The notes under the pieces were generated by a model, which had not been told where the DNA came from, searched no databases, and saw only the letters and a program-made list of their open reading frames with translations. DNA of 6,305 nucleotides, taken from positions 1-6,305 of the forward strand of contig JAEZSU010000093.1 in NCBI GenBank assembly GCA_023421635.1. The letters are read 5' to 3'. How positions within the stretch are numbered: the stretch's first letter is position 1; the number at the start of each line of letters is the position of its first letter. This document shows, in pieces, positions 1 through 5,972 of this stretch. This DNA comes from Actinomycetes bacterium (GTDB lineage Bacteria > Actinomycetota > Actinomycetes > Actinomycetales > Microbacteriaceae). A program made the translations under genes and the position numbers.

Positions 1-1169
1 CGGATGGCCGCACGATCTCGGTGCACGCTGCCGTCGTCGCCCGTGAGGGCGGCGAGGCGCTGCCGTTCCTGGTGTTCCTGCAGGGCGGGCCGGGCAACGA
101 GGCACCGACCCCGTTCCACCAGCCGACCGCGCCGTCGTGGCTCGACGACGCGCTCGCGCACTACCGGGTGGTGCTGCTCGACCAGCGCGGCACCGGGAAG
201 TCCACGCCGGTGTCGGACGCGATCCTCGATCGGATGCCGCCGGCCGAGGTCGCCGAATACCTCACGCACCTGCGGGCCGACAGCATCGTCCGGGACGCGG
301 AGGCGATGCGCGAGCACCTGGGCGCCGCGACCTGGAGTACGCTCGGGCAGTCGTTCGGCGGCTTCACGACCCTCGCCTACCTCTCGACGGATGCGGCGTC
401 GCTCGACGACGTCTACATCACCGGCGGCCTGAGCGCCGTCGGCCGCCACCCGGACGAGGTGTACGCGACCTGCTACGACAAGATGCGCGTGATGACCGAG
501 CGGTACTACCGCCGCTTCCCCGAGCATCGCGACGCGATGCGGCGCCTGGTCGATCTGGCGGATGCGGGGCGGATCGTGCTGCCGAGCGGCGAGGTGGTCT
601 CGCGGTCGCGGCTGCGCTCGATCGGCTCGCTCCTGGGTGGCGACAACGGCTGGCAGACGCTGTGGTCCATCCTCGAACACGACCCGGAGACGAACGCCTT
701 CCGGTACGACCTGGCCGACGCGATGCCGTTCGGGGGACGCAACCCGCTGTACTACGTCTTCCACGAATCGAGCTACGCCGACGGCTTCGCGACCGACTGG
801 TCCGCCGAGCGCACCGAGCCCGACGACTACCGGGAGGACGTGACGCTGTTCACCGGCGAGCACGTGCGGCGGGAGTGGTCGCAGACGGTGCCCGCCTTCC
901 AGCCCTGGGCGGAGGTCACCGACATCCTCGCCACGCACGCCTGGCCCAGGCTCTACGACGCGGACCGCATCCGTGCCGCCGATCCGACCGGCGCCGCGGC
1001 GATCTACGTGAACGACGTGTACGTGCCGGTGGAGTTCTCGCTCGAGACGGCTGCCCTCATGCCGGGCGTGCAGACGTGGATCACGAGCGAGCACGAGCAT
1101 GGCGGCCTCCGCACCGGGCAGGTGCTGCCGCGGCTCATCGACCTCGCCAGGCATCGCCGGGTGCGCTGA
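1..1169 (+). CDS. Proline iminopeptidase-like alpha/beta hydrolase (S33 family), 5' partial
   Basis: Probable cytoplasmic aminopeptidase that removes N-terminal proline from small peptides (EC 3.4.11.5 type). The open frame runs in from the left edge (first whole codon at base 3, reading DGRTISVHAAVV), so the GTG at 21 is not the true start; about 388 residues are present and perhaps 20-40 are missing. Numbered from that GTG, visible landmarks are the oxyanion-hole loop QGGPG (21-25), the family signature DQRGTGKS (54-61), the nucleophile elbow GQSFGG with Ser111 (codon 351-353), and the C-terminal EHEHGGLR segment, whose histidine should complete the triad; the acidic member probably lies in YVNDVYVP. 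A cap-like region lies between the elbow and the C-terminal part. The gene stops with TGA, 12 bases before the convergent HAAS gene. Family assignment is strong; real substrate preference cannot be read from sequence, and a related S33 peptidase or esterase is possible. Confidence 0.9.
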   Translation, partial: DGRTISVHAAVVAREGGEALPFLVFLQGGPGNEAPTPFHQPTAPSWLDDALAHYRVVLLDQRGTGKSTPVSDAILDRMPPAEVAEYLTHLRADSIVRDAEAMREHLGAATWSTLGQSFGGFTTLAYLSTDAASLDDVYITGGLSAVGRHPDEVYATCYDKMRVMTERYYRRFPEHRDAMRRLVDLADAGRIVLPSGEVVSRSRLRSIGSLLGGDNGWQTLWSILEHDPETNAFRYDLADAMPFGGRNPLYYVFHESSYADGFATDWSAERTEPDDYREDVTLFTGEHVRREWSQTVPAFQPWAEVTDILATHAWPRLYDADRIRAADPTGAAAIYVNDVYVPVEFSLETAALMPGVQTWITSEHEHGGLRTGQVLPRLIDLARHRRVR

Positions 1170-1181
1170 CGCGTCGAGTTG

Positions 1182-1829
1182 TCACCGTCGGGCGACCGCC
1201 CGCAGCGCCCAGCGGGCGAGCAGCAGCGCGATGAGGCCGCCGAGGAGGGCGAGTCCGGCGGCCCAGACGAACCCGATGCCGGGGTCGCTCGCCGCGCTGA
1301 CGACGGATGCCACGATCATCGCGAGGAGGCTCACCACCCAGGCCGCGGTGAGGCCGATGCGTTCCGGGACTCGCCAGTCACGGGTCGTCCAGACGAGCAC
1401 GGTGGCGATGCAGCCGAGGATCGTGAACGCGCCCGCGCCCGCGAGGACGAGGAACGGGTGGATCGACCAGTCGCTGTCCTCGTCGAAGCGGGCCGTGATG
1501 CTGAGGAGCGCGCCGAGCACGAGGAACCCGGCGACGGTGGCGCCGACCATCAGCACGCCCGCCCAGATCGGTACGAGCGACCCGGTCCGGGCGCGGGGGA
1601 GGGTCGCCGCGTCCTCACCGTCACCCAGTGCTGCGGCGAGCACCGTCTCGGGCGGGCCGAGGCGCACCAGCGCGGCCTGCACCGCATCCGGATCCCCGGA
1701 GACCGCGGCATCGGCGAGGTGCTCGCGGATGCCGCCGAGCACCTCGTCCCGCATGGCGGGCGCGTGCGCGCCGAGGAGCGCGTCGAGCCGGTCGAGGTAT
1801 GCCTGTGCGTCACGCTGCGTCGAAGTCAT
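1182..1829 (-). CDS. HAAS-domain (DUF1700-like) integral membrane protein
   Basis: A 215-residue membrane protein. Residues 1-70 form a soluble helical region (YLDRLDALLGAH, then MRDEVLGGIREHLADA and VQAALVRLGPPETVLAAAL). This pattern of a short N-terminal helix, a D/E-rich helix and a LG-P-E turn is typical of HAAS/DUF1700 domains found next to PadR regulators. Four hydrophobic segments follow at about 85-111, 123-147, 157-179 and 185-209, and the chain ends in Arg-rich RWALRAVARR, suggesting a cytoplasmic C-terminus. The ATG at 1827-1829 was chosen because it overlaps the stop of padR by 4 bases (ATGA) and has GGGAG about 10 bases upstream; the frame is open further upstream, but that part lies inside padR. 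Translation is probably coupled to padR. By family analogy it is a membrane partner or output of the PadR switch, perhaps in envelope stress. Its biochemical function is unknown. Confidence 0.8.
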   Translation of the reverse strand: MTSTQRDAQAYLDRLDALLGAHAPAMRDEVLGGIREHLADAAVSGDPDAVQAALVRLGPPETVLAAALGDGEDAATLPRARTGSLVPIWAGVLMVGATVAGFLVLGALLSITARFDEDSDWSIHPFLVLAGAGAFTILGCIATVLVWTTRDWRVPERIGLTAAWVVSLLAMIVASVVSAASDPGIGFVWAAGLALLGGLIALLLARWALRAVARR

Positions 1830-2167
1830 CCGTCCGTCGCTCCCATCAGTGTGTTCACGGTCGTGTGGAAGAGCTGCCAGTCCCGCCGGAACTCGCCGAG
1901 TGCCGCGTGGCCGGCGGGGGTGAGCCGGTAGTAGCGGCGGGGCGGTCCGGCGGCTGACTCCTCCCACGTGGATTCCACGAGGTCCCGGCGACGCAGGCGG
2001 GACAGCAGCGGGTACAGCGTTCCCTCGCTCTCGAGCAGGCCGCTCTCGTGGAGGCGGCGGGCGATGGCGAGGCCGTAGGTGGGTTGCTCGGCGATCAGGG
2101 CGAGGACGCAGTACTCCACCACGCCCCGGCGCAATTGCGCGCCGACCTGCACGTCACCAGCTACCAT
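1826..2167 (-). CDS. PadR-family transcriptional regulator
   Basis: A 113-residue winged-helix DNA-binding protein of the short PadR subfamily. It has the usual order: an N-terminal helix (QLRRGVVEYCVLALIAEQPTYGLAIARRL, residues 11-39), the recognition helix with SEGTLYPLLSRLRRRDLVE (47-65), the beta wing WEESAAGPPRRYYRLT (68-83), and a short C-terminal dimerisation helix (84-108). PadR proteins usually repress their own operon and are released by a small hydrophobic ligand or stress signal. The ATG at 2165-2167 is preferred: a TACCGT box ends 7 bases before it and no Shine-Dalgarno is visible, which fits leaderless translation. Other in-frame starts lie upstream at 2194 (ATG), 2191 (GTG) and 2176 (GTG) and would add 9, 8 or 3 residues. 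The gene overlaps the downstream HAAS gene by 4 bases. Family call is firm; ligand and regulon are unknown. Confidence 0.92.
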   Translation of the reverse strand: MVAGDVQVGAQLRRGVVEYCVLALIAEQPTYGLAIARRLHESGLLESEGTLYPLLSRLRRRDLVESTWEESAAGPPRRYYRLTPAGHAALGEFRRDWQLFHTTVNTLMGATDG

Positions 2168-2189
2168 GCGGAACACGGTAGCTGGTGAC
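2153..2189. promoter_or_regulatory. Perfect 13-bp inverted repeat, probable PadR operator
   Basis: Left arm GTCACCAGCTACC (2153-2165) and right arm GGTAGCTGGTGAC (2177-2189) are exact reverse complements separated by 11 bases, with arm centres 24 bp apart. The repeat covers the predicted -10 box and the start codon of padR, so a bound dimer would block RNA polymerase. The link to PadR is inference from position; the symmetry is read directly. Confidence 0.75.
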
Positions 2190-2203
2190 ACCATGAACCA
2201 CAA
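2175..2203 (-). promoter_or_regulatory. Predicted padR promoter (leaderless type)
   Basis: On the minus strand, TTGTGG (2203-2198) and TACCGT (2180-2175) are separated by 17 bases. The ATG at 2167 begins 8 bases after the -10 box, about where transcription should start, so the mRNA may begin at the start codon. Each hexamer matches only 3 of 6 consensus positions, but TAnnnT is the usual actinobacterial -10 core. The 50-bp gap after the SRPBCC gene leaves room for this independent promoter. Confidence 0.5.
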
Positions 2204-2217
2204 TGGGTCGGCGCGGG

Positions 2218-2652
2218 TCAGGCCTTCTGCGGGAGGAGGGCTTCGAGGCGGCGGAGGTCGCCGCGGAGGCCCTTGCGCAGCTGGAGTCCCAGCAGCGGCT
2301 CCATCACCCGGGCGGCACCGGACAGGCGCACCTCGAGCGCGGCGAGGATGCGCGCGCCCTCGGCGGTCGGGGTGACGGTGTAGCTGCCGCCGCCGTGCCA
2401 CGGGTCGCCGTCGAGGCGCCACGCCACGTGCGTGCCCTCGGCGAACTCGGTGATCGTCCATCGCATGGTGAGGGACTTCGGGCCCATCGCGACGTCGGTC
2501 TCGCCGTCGACACCGAGCGCGGGTGCCGTGGCATCGACGTACCGGGACCCGACGATCGACTGCCGCCATTCGACCTCGTTGGTCACATCGGACAGGTAGG
2601 CGAAGACGCGGGAGGCCTCCAGCGGGACCTCGATCGCATGGGATGTGCGCAC
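2218..2652 (-). CDS. SRPBCC (START-like/polyketide cyclase-type) family protein
   Basis: A 144-residue cytoplasmic protein with the helix-grip fold pattern of the SRPBCC superfamily. The opening HAIEVPLEASRVFAYLSDVTNEVEWRQSI (5-33) matches the usual first strand and helix with the conserved W (W29). A run of antiparallel strands follows (VGSRYVDATAPALG, MRWTITEFAEGTHVAWRLDGD, GGSYTVTPTAEGARILAALEVRLSG), then the long C-terminal helix (about 115-141) that closes the hydrophobic pocket. Such proteins bind lipids, hormones, polyketides or aromatic compounds; some are cyclases, others only carriers or sensors. No catalytic residue can be singled out, so no reaction is assigned. The start is GTG at 2652-2650, because the family motif begins a few residues in and no ATG is better placed. 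A TAGCGT box lies 6 bases before it. The gene ends 50 bp before padR on the same strand, so co-regulation is possible but not shown. Confidence 0.85.
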   Translation of the reverse strand: MRTSHAIEVPLEASRVFAYLSDVTNEVEWRQSIVGSRYVDATAPALGVDGETDVAMGPKSLTMRWTITEFAEGTHVAWRLDGDPWHGGGSYTVTPTAEGARILAALEVRLSGAARVMEPLLGLQLRKGLRGDLRRLEALLPQKA

Positions 2653-2658
2653 AGCTGC

Positions 2659-2664
2659 ACGCTA
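2659..2664 (-). promoter_or_regulatory. Candidate -10 box (TAGCGT) for the SRPBCC gene
   Basis: TAGCGT on the minus strand ends 6 bases before the GTG start, and no ribosome site is visible, which fits a leaderless transcript. No believable -35 is seen: the expected place falls in a G-run. The call rests on spacing and the TAnnnT core only. Confidence 0.35.
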
Positions 2665-2670
2665 CGCCAT

Positions 2671-2701
2671 CCCCCGCACTCCCCCCGCCCCGCCCAACCC
2701 C
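2671..2701 (-). other. G-quadruplex-capable tract upstream of the SRPBCC gene
   Basis: The minus strand has five G-runs of 4, 3, 4, 6 and 5 bases separated by 1-5 bases, which meets the simple four-run quadruplex pattern. It lies just upstream of the SRPBCC -10 box, where a -35 element would be expected. Folding in the cell is not shown. Confidence 0.45.
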
Positions 2702-2770
2702 ACGTTCATCCGTCGCATATGTGGCCTCGTGGGCGTCCGCACCCCGATTTTGCGACGGGTGAACCTCAGT

Positions 2771-2808
2771 GGGGGGCGCGGGAGGGGAGGGCGGGGCGGG
2801 AGCGGGGG
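2771..2808 (+). other. G-quadruplex-capable tract downstream of the MalG-like gene
   Basis: The plus strand has seven G-runs of three or more bases (2771-2776, 2780-2782, 2784-2787, 2789-2791, 2793-2796, 2798-2800, 2804-2808). It starts just past the permease stop codon. In the operon mRNA it is a C-rich 3' tail; on the DNA it is the non-template strand's complement, so any quadruplex would form in DNA, not in that mRNA. Confidence 0.45.
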
Positions 2809-2814
2809 AGCGGA

Positions 2815-3738
2815 TCAGCCTTTCAACGCGCCCTGGGTGACACCCTCCATCACCCATCGCTGGGCGAAGAGGTACGCGATGACGGCCGGCGCCATCGCCA
2901 TGAGGTACGAGGCGAACGCGACGTTGTACTCGCTCGAGAACTGGTTCTGGAACAGGTTCTGCCGCACCGGCAGGGTCTGCAGATCGGCGTCGGAGATGAT
3001 CAGCGACGGCATCATGAAGTCGTTCCACGCGTAGAGGAACGCGAAGATGCCGACCGTCGCGCTCATCGGTGCGAGCAGCGGGAAGATGAGCCGCCAGAAC
3101 ACCTGCCAGGTCGATGCGCCGTCGATGCGCGCGCTCTCCTCCAGCTCGATCGGGATGGAGCGCAGGAACGCGGTGAACAGCAGGATGCTGAAGCTCAGCT
3201 GGAACATGGTCGCGAGCAGGATGACGCCCAGCGGGTTGTCGAGCCCGACGCGGCCGGTGAGCTGGATCTGCGGGAGCGCCACGACCGGGAACGGGATGAA
3301 CATGGCCGCCAGCAGGTAGAAGAACGACCAGCGGAAGAACCGGCGGTCCCAGTTGCGCACGATCGCGAACGAGGCGAACGCGGCGAGGACGATCGTCGCC
3401 ACCACGGTGCCCGCGGTCACGAGGAACGACATCGCGAAGCCGACCGGGAACTTCGTCAGGTTCCACGCGTCGACGAAGCCCTGGATGCTGAAGGGCGCCG
3501 GGAGCGTGAACGCGTTGCCGTCCACCGCCTGCCCGGACGTCTTGAACGCCATCGAGATCGTGACGTACAGCGGCAGGAGCACGGTCACCGCGCACAGGAT
3601 GAGGATGACGGTGGTCGACCATCGCCCGCGGTCGGCCCGGGCCGGTCGGACGTGCTTGCGGCCCGACCGCTCGCGCGTGCGCGCGCTGTCGGGGGTGACG
3701 AGGGTGCGGGTGTCCGCGGTCGCGGTCTGCGTGGCCAT
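2815..3738 (-). CDS. CUT1-type ABC sugar transporter permease, MalG-like
   Basis: A 307-residue inner-membrane permease, the second of the pair forming the importer channel. It has a charged cytoplasmic N-terminus (1-42, Arg-rich) and six hydrophobic segments at about 43-65, 103-125, 137-156, 172-192, 222-243 and the C-terminal region near 285-300. The EAA loop that docks the ATPase is clear: IELEESARIDGASTWQVFWRLIFP (about 197-220), with the diagnostic G after D206; the usual EAA is EES here. The early PLYVTISMAFKT and the terminal VMEGVTQGALKG are typical of MalG-like members. The ATG at 3736-3738 shares one base with the stop of the MalF-like gene (TGATG), so the two are translationally coupled; GGAAGGA lies about 10 bases upstream. 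It is the last gene of the operon. The substrate is probably a carbohydrate but is not readable from this subunit. Confidence 0.93.
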   Translation of the reverse strand: MATQTATADTRTLVTPDSARTRERSGRKHVRPARADRGRWSTTVILILCAVTVLLPLYVTISMAFKTSGQAVDGNAFTLPAPFSIQGFVDAWNLTKFPVGFAMSFLVTAGTVVATIVLAAFASFAIVRNWDRRFFRWSFFYLLAAMFIPFPVVALPQIQLTGRVGLDNPLGVILLATMFQLSFSILLFTAFLRSIPIELEESARIDGASTWQVFWRLIFPLLAPMSATVGIFAFLYAWNDFMMPSLIISDADLQTLPVRQNLFQNQFSSEYNVAFASYLMAMAPAVIAYLFAQRWVMEGVTQGALKG

Positions 3739-4646
3739 CAGAGTGCGTTCCTTCCGCGGGTCACCGCGAGCTGCAGCACGGCGATGATGACGGTGATGAT
3801 GAAGAAGAGCGTGGCCGTGGCCATCTGGTAGGCGTAGTCACCGGTCTGGAACCCGCGGATGATCGTCATCGCGATGCTGCGGGTGGCGGTGCCGGGACCG
3901 CCGTCGGTGAGGCCGACGATGATGTCGTAGGCGTTGAGGAAGTTCTTGAAGCCGAGGATCACGTTGATCACGACGTAGCCGGCGACCAGGGGCACCGTGA
4001 TCCGCAGGAGTTGCTGGGTCTTGGATGCGCCGTCGATGGATGCCGCCTCGTACACCTCGCCCGGCACCGAGAGCAGCCCGGCGATGTAGATGAGCAGCGC
4101 CGATGGGATGGCCTGCCACGCGGTGACGATCACGACGCCGATCCAGGCGAGGTCGGGGTTGGCCAGGATGCTTTCGGACAGCAGCGGGATGCCCAGCGTC
4201 GACCCGAGCGCCGGGAGGCTGTTCTGGAAGAGGAACTGGAAGACGTAGGCGATGATGATGCCCGAGATGACCATCGGGATCACGAACACCGCCCGCAGCC
4301 CGGTCTTCAGCCGGATGCGGGAGGTGAGGCCCACTGCGAGCAGGAATGCGATGGCGTTCACCAGGATGACCGTGACCAGGGAGAACCCGAAGGTGAACAG
4401 GAAGCTCGACAGGATGGCCGGGTCGCTGAAGACCGCGATGTAGTTCGTGAGCCCGATGAAGTTCCATTCGCCGATGCCGATGGAGTCGGTGAAGCTGAAG
4501 AAGATGCCGATCGCGCCGGGGAGGGTGATGGCGAGGGTCAGCAGGATGAGCGGTGGCAGCAGGAAGGCGTAGTAGATCGGTTCCACCCGCCCGCCCCTGC
4601 GGACCGGTGCGTCGCTGCCGGTGACGATGGTGCTCGTCTCGCTCAT
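3738..4646 (-). CDS. CUT1-type ABC sugar transporter permease, MalF-like
   Basis: A 302-residue inner-membrane permease, partner of the MalG-like protein. Hydrophobic segments lie near 24-52, 82-108, 116-140, 167-190, 222-245 and 274-295, giving six spans. The EAA cytoplasmic loop reads VYEAASIDGASKTQQLLRITVP (198-219) with the canonical EAA, D-G and terminal P. The stretch GLTDGGPGTATRSIAMTI (245-262) is a strong MalF/UgpA-type signature. The start ATG at 4644-4646 overlaps the stop of the binding-protein gene by 4 bases (ATGA), and GAGGAG lies about 8 bases upstream. The frame is open far upstream, but only as the overlapping reading of the binding-protein gene. It works with the lipoprotein and an ATPase not encoded here. 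Confidence 0.94.
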   Translation of the reverse strand: MSETSTIVTGSDAPVRRGGRVEPIYYAFLLPPLILLTLAITLPGAIGIFFSFTDSIGIGEWNFIGLTNYIAVFSDPAILSSFLFTFGFSLVTVILVNAIAFLLAVGLTSRIRLKTGLRAVFVIPMVISGIIIAYVFQFLFQNSLPALGSTLGIPLLSESILANPDLAWIGVVIVTAWQAIPSALLIYIAGLLSVPGEVYEAASIDGASKTQQLLRITVPLVAGYVVINVILGFKNFLNAYDIIVGLTDGGPGTATRSIAMTIIRGFQTGDYAYQMATATLFFIITVIIAVLQLAVTRGRNAL

Positions 4647-5947
4647 CGGTCCGTCTCCTCGCTGCCGGCGGCGACGGGCTGACGGAATGCCAGTCGCGCC
4701 CAGTCGGCGTCCATCGTGCGCAGGATGTTCGCGGCATCCGACCCGAGGGCGAGCGCCTGCGCGTAGTTCTCGGTGGGGATGGCGCGGGGGTTGAGCACCC
4801 CGGGCCCCTGGTAGACCGCGCCCTCGTTGTAGTACGCGATCATCCCCTCGATGCGGGCGTCGCTCGGGTCCTCGCCCGTCGTGGTGGGCACGAACCCGAG
4901 TTGCGAGTCGTTGTAGGCCTGGATGCGTTCGGGCTCGAAGAGGAACTCGAGGAAGTCGTACGCGCCGTCGGGGTTCGCGGCCTCCTCGGGGATCATGGTG
5001 ACGAGGTCCATGTTGACGCGGACCTTCAGGTCGGCCGGGTCCTCGGTCATCGGCAGCGGGAAGGTGCCGAGGTCGAGGTCGGGCGCGCTCTTCGCGATCT
5101 CGCCGAACGCCCACGGTCCCTGCAACAGCATGGCGCCCTCGCCCTTGGCGAAGCCGACGTTGCCGGCGTCGTAGCCGCGCCCGTTGGCGCCGGGCTGGGT
5201 GTATTCGGAGGCGAGCAGCTGCATCTTCTCGACCGGTTCGAGGAAGTCGCGCTGGAACGAGACCTCGGAGTCAGGCCCGACATCCTCCCCCTCCTGGGCC
5301 AAGCGTTCGTAGAAGTCCAGCACGTCGATGGAGCCGCCGACCGCGTAGTCGAACCAGCCCTGGTTGACCGTCCACGCGTCGGCGAACGTGGCGTAGAACG
5401 GGGGGATGTCGGCGGCCTGCAGCGCATCGCAGACCTCGAGCAGCTCGCTCCAGGTCTGCGGCACGTCCAGTCCCTGCTCCTCGAAGATCGTCTTGTTGTA
5501 GATCACCGAGGCGCCCATGACCGAGTAGGGGAGGGCGGTGGTACGGCCCTCGCAGACGCCGTACTGCTCGAGCAGTGGCTGCATGTCCTCGCGGATGGTG
5601 GTCGCGGCCTCGGTCTCGGAGAGGTCTTTGAGCGCGCACCGCTGCACGAACCGGGCGACCTCCTGGTTGTAGTTGGCGAGCATGAGGTCGGGCGGGTTGC
5701 CGCGGACGAAGCTCGCGGACACCACGTCGATGCCGGACGTGTCCATCTCGACGACGTAGCGGTCCTGGGCGGCGTTGTACTCCGAGACGACGTCGTTCAT
5801 GAACTCGAGCGCCTCGCGTTTGCTGAACGTGAAGTGCACGCGCTCCGGGCCGGATGCTGCGCCGCATCCGATCAGCATGGGTGCGATCATCGCGGCGCCG
5901 AGCCCGATCGCCGACATGCGCCTGAGGCGCCTCGAACGTAGAGACAT
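4643..5947 (-). CDS. Extracellular solute-binding lipoprotein of a CUT1 sugar ABC importer
   Basis: A 434-residue secreted lipoprotein that captures the substrate outside the membrane and delivers it to the two permeases. The signal peptide has an Arg-rich n-region (SLRSRRLRR), a hydrophobic core and the lipobox LIGC, with C28 as the acylated residue. Family 1 binding-protein marks are present: FMNDVVSEYN near 49-58, GNPPDLMLANYN (83-94), LPYSVMGASVIYNKTIFEEQGLDVPQTWSELLEVCDAL (139-176), and GEGAMLLQGPWAFGEIAK, the usual G-x-M-x-x-x-G-x-W motif. Mature-protein cysteines C104, C132 and C173 are unusual for this family. Two in-frame ATGs adjoin (5950 and 5947); 5947 is chosen because GGAGG then sits 6 bases away rather than 3. 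It is the first gene of the operon, divergent from a ROK regulator. Substrate unknown, probably a mono- or oligosaccharide. Confidence 0.93.
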   Translation of the reverse strand: MSLRSRRLRRMSAIGLGAAMIAPMLIGCGAASGPERVHFTFSKREALEFMNDVVSEYNAAQDRYVVEMDTSGIDVVSASFVRGNPPDLMLANYNQEVARFVQRCALKDLSETEAATTIREDMQPLLEQYGVCEGRTTALPYSVMGASVIYNKTIFEEQGLDVPQTWSELLEVCDALQAADIPPFYATFADAWTVNQGWFDYAVGGSIDVLDFYERLAQEGEDVGPDSEVSFQRDFLEPVEKMQLLASEYTQPGANGRGYDAGNVGFAKGEGAMLLQGPWAFGEIAKSAPDLDLGTFPLPMTEDPADLKVRVNMDLVTMIPEEAANPDGAYDFLEFLFEPERIQAYNDSQLGFVPTTTGEDPSDARIEGMIAYYNEGAVYQGPGVLNPRAIPTENYAQALALGSDAANILRTMDADWARLAFRQPVAAGSEETDR

Positions 5948-5953
5948 CATTGT

Positions 5954-5958
5954 CCTCC
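5954..5958 (-). promoter_or_regulatory. Ribosome binding site (GGAGG) of the binding-protein gene
   Basis: The minus strand reads GGAGGACAATGATG. GGAGG is 3 bases from the first ATG (5950) and 6 from the second (5947), so spacing favours the second. Either choice changes the protein by one Met only. Confidence 0.75.
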
Positions 5959-5972
5959 GGGGGTGAGGCGAA

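Larger units (their letters stand above)
2671..2808. repeat. Nested inverted-repeat element between the importer operon and the SRPBCC gene
   Basis: The inner arms GTTCATCCGTCGCA (2704-2717) and TGCGACGGGTGAAC (2751-2764) pair at 13 of 14 positions around a 33-base loop. Outside them the plus strand is C-rich on the left (2671-2701) and G-rich on the right (2771-2808), so the symmetry continues imperfectly over about 138 bp. It fills most of the 162-bp gap after the last permease gene. It could be a REP/MITE-like repeat, a 3' mRNA stabiliser or a terminator region. No U-run follows the stem on the minus strand, so a classic intrinsic terminator is not supported. I see no convincing gene in it. 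Confidence 0.55.

Noticed and set aside
1099..1931. Two overlapping plus-strand frames opposite the HAAS gene
   Set aside because: They overlap the end of the peptidase gene, are low-complexity Arg/Ser/Glu-rich, and have no ribosome site; the minus strand has clear membrane segments and a coupled start.
1830..1967. N-terminal extension of the HAAS protein (46 codons upstream of 1829)
   Set aside because: The extension lies wholly within padR in another frame and is Arg/Pro-rich; the ATG overlapping the padR stop is the normal coupled start.
2704..2764. Intrinsic terminator for the importer operon
   Set aside because: The stem is good, but the loop is 33 bases and no U-run follows on the minus strand, so I list it as a repeat rather than a terminator.
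2645..3034. Plus-strand frame running through the nested repeat
   Set aside because: The C- and G-tracts produce Pro- and Gly-rich translation, and the rest is antisense to the permease; no start signal supports it.
2203..3831. Long plus-strand open frame of 542 codons opposite the permease and SRPBCC genes
   Set aside because: Composition is His/Arg/Glu/Asp-rich low-complexity, as expected from reading antisense to high-GC genes. The minus-strand frames there match known families with EAA loops and membrane spans.
4901..5941. Plus-strand open frame of 346 codons opposite the binding-protein gene
   Set aside because: It is antisense shadow coding with no recognisable motif, while the minus strand encodes a complete lipoprotein with lipobox and family motifs.
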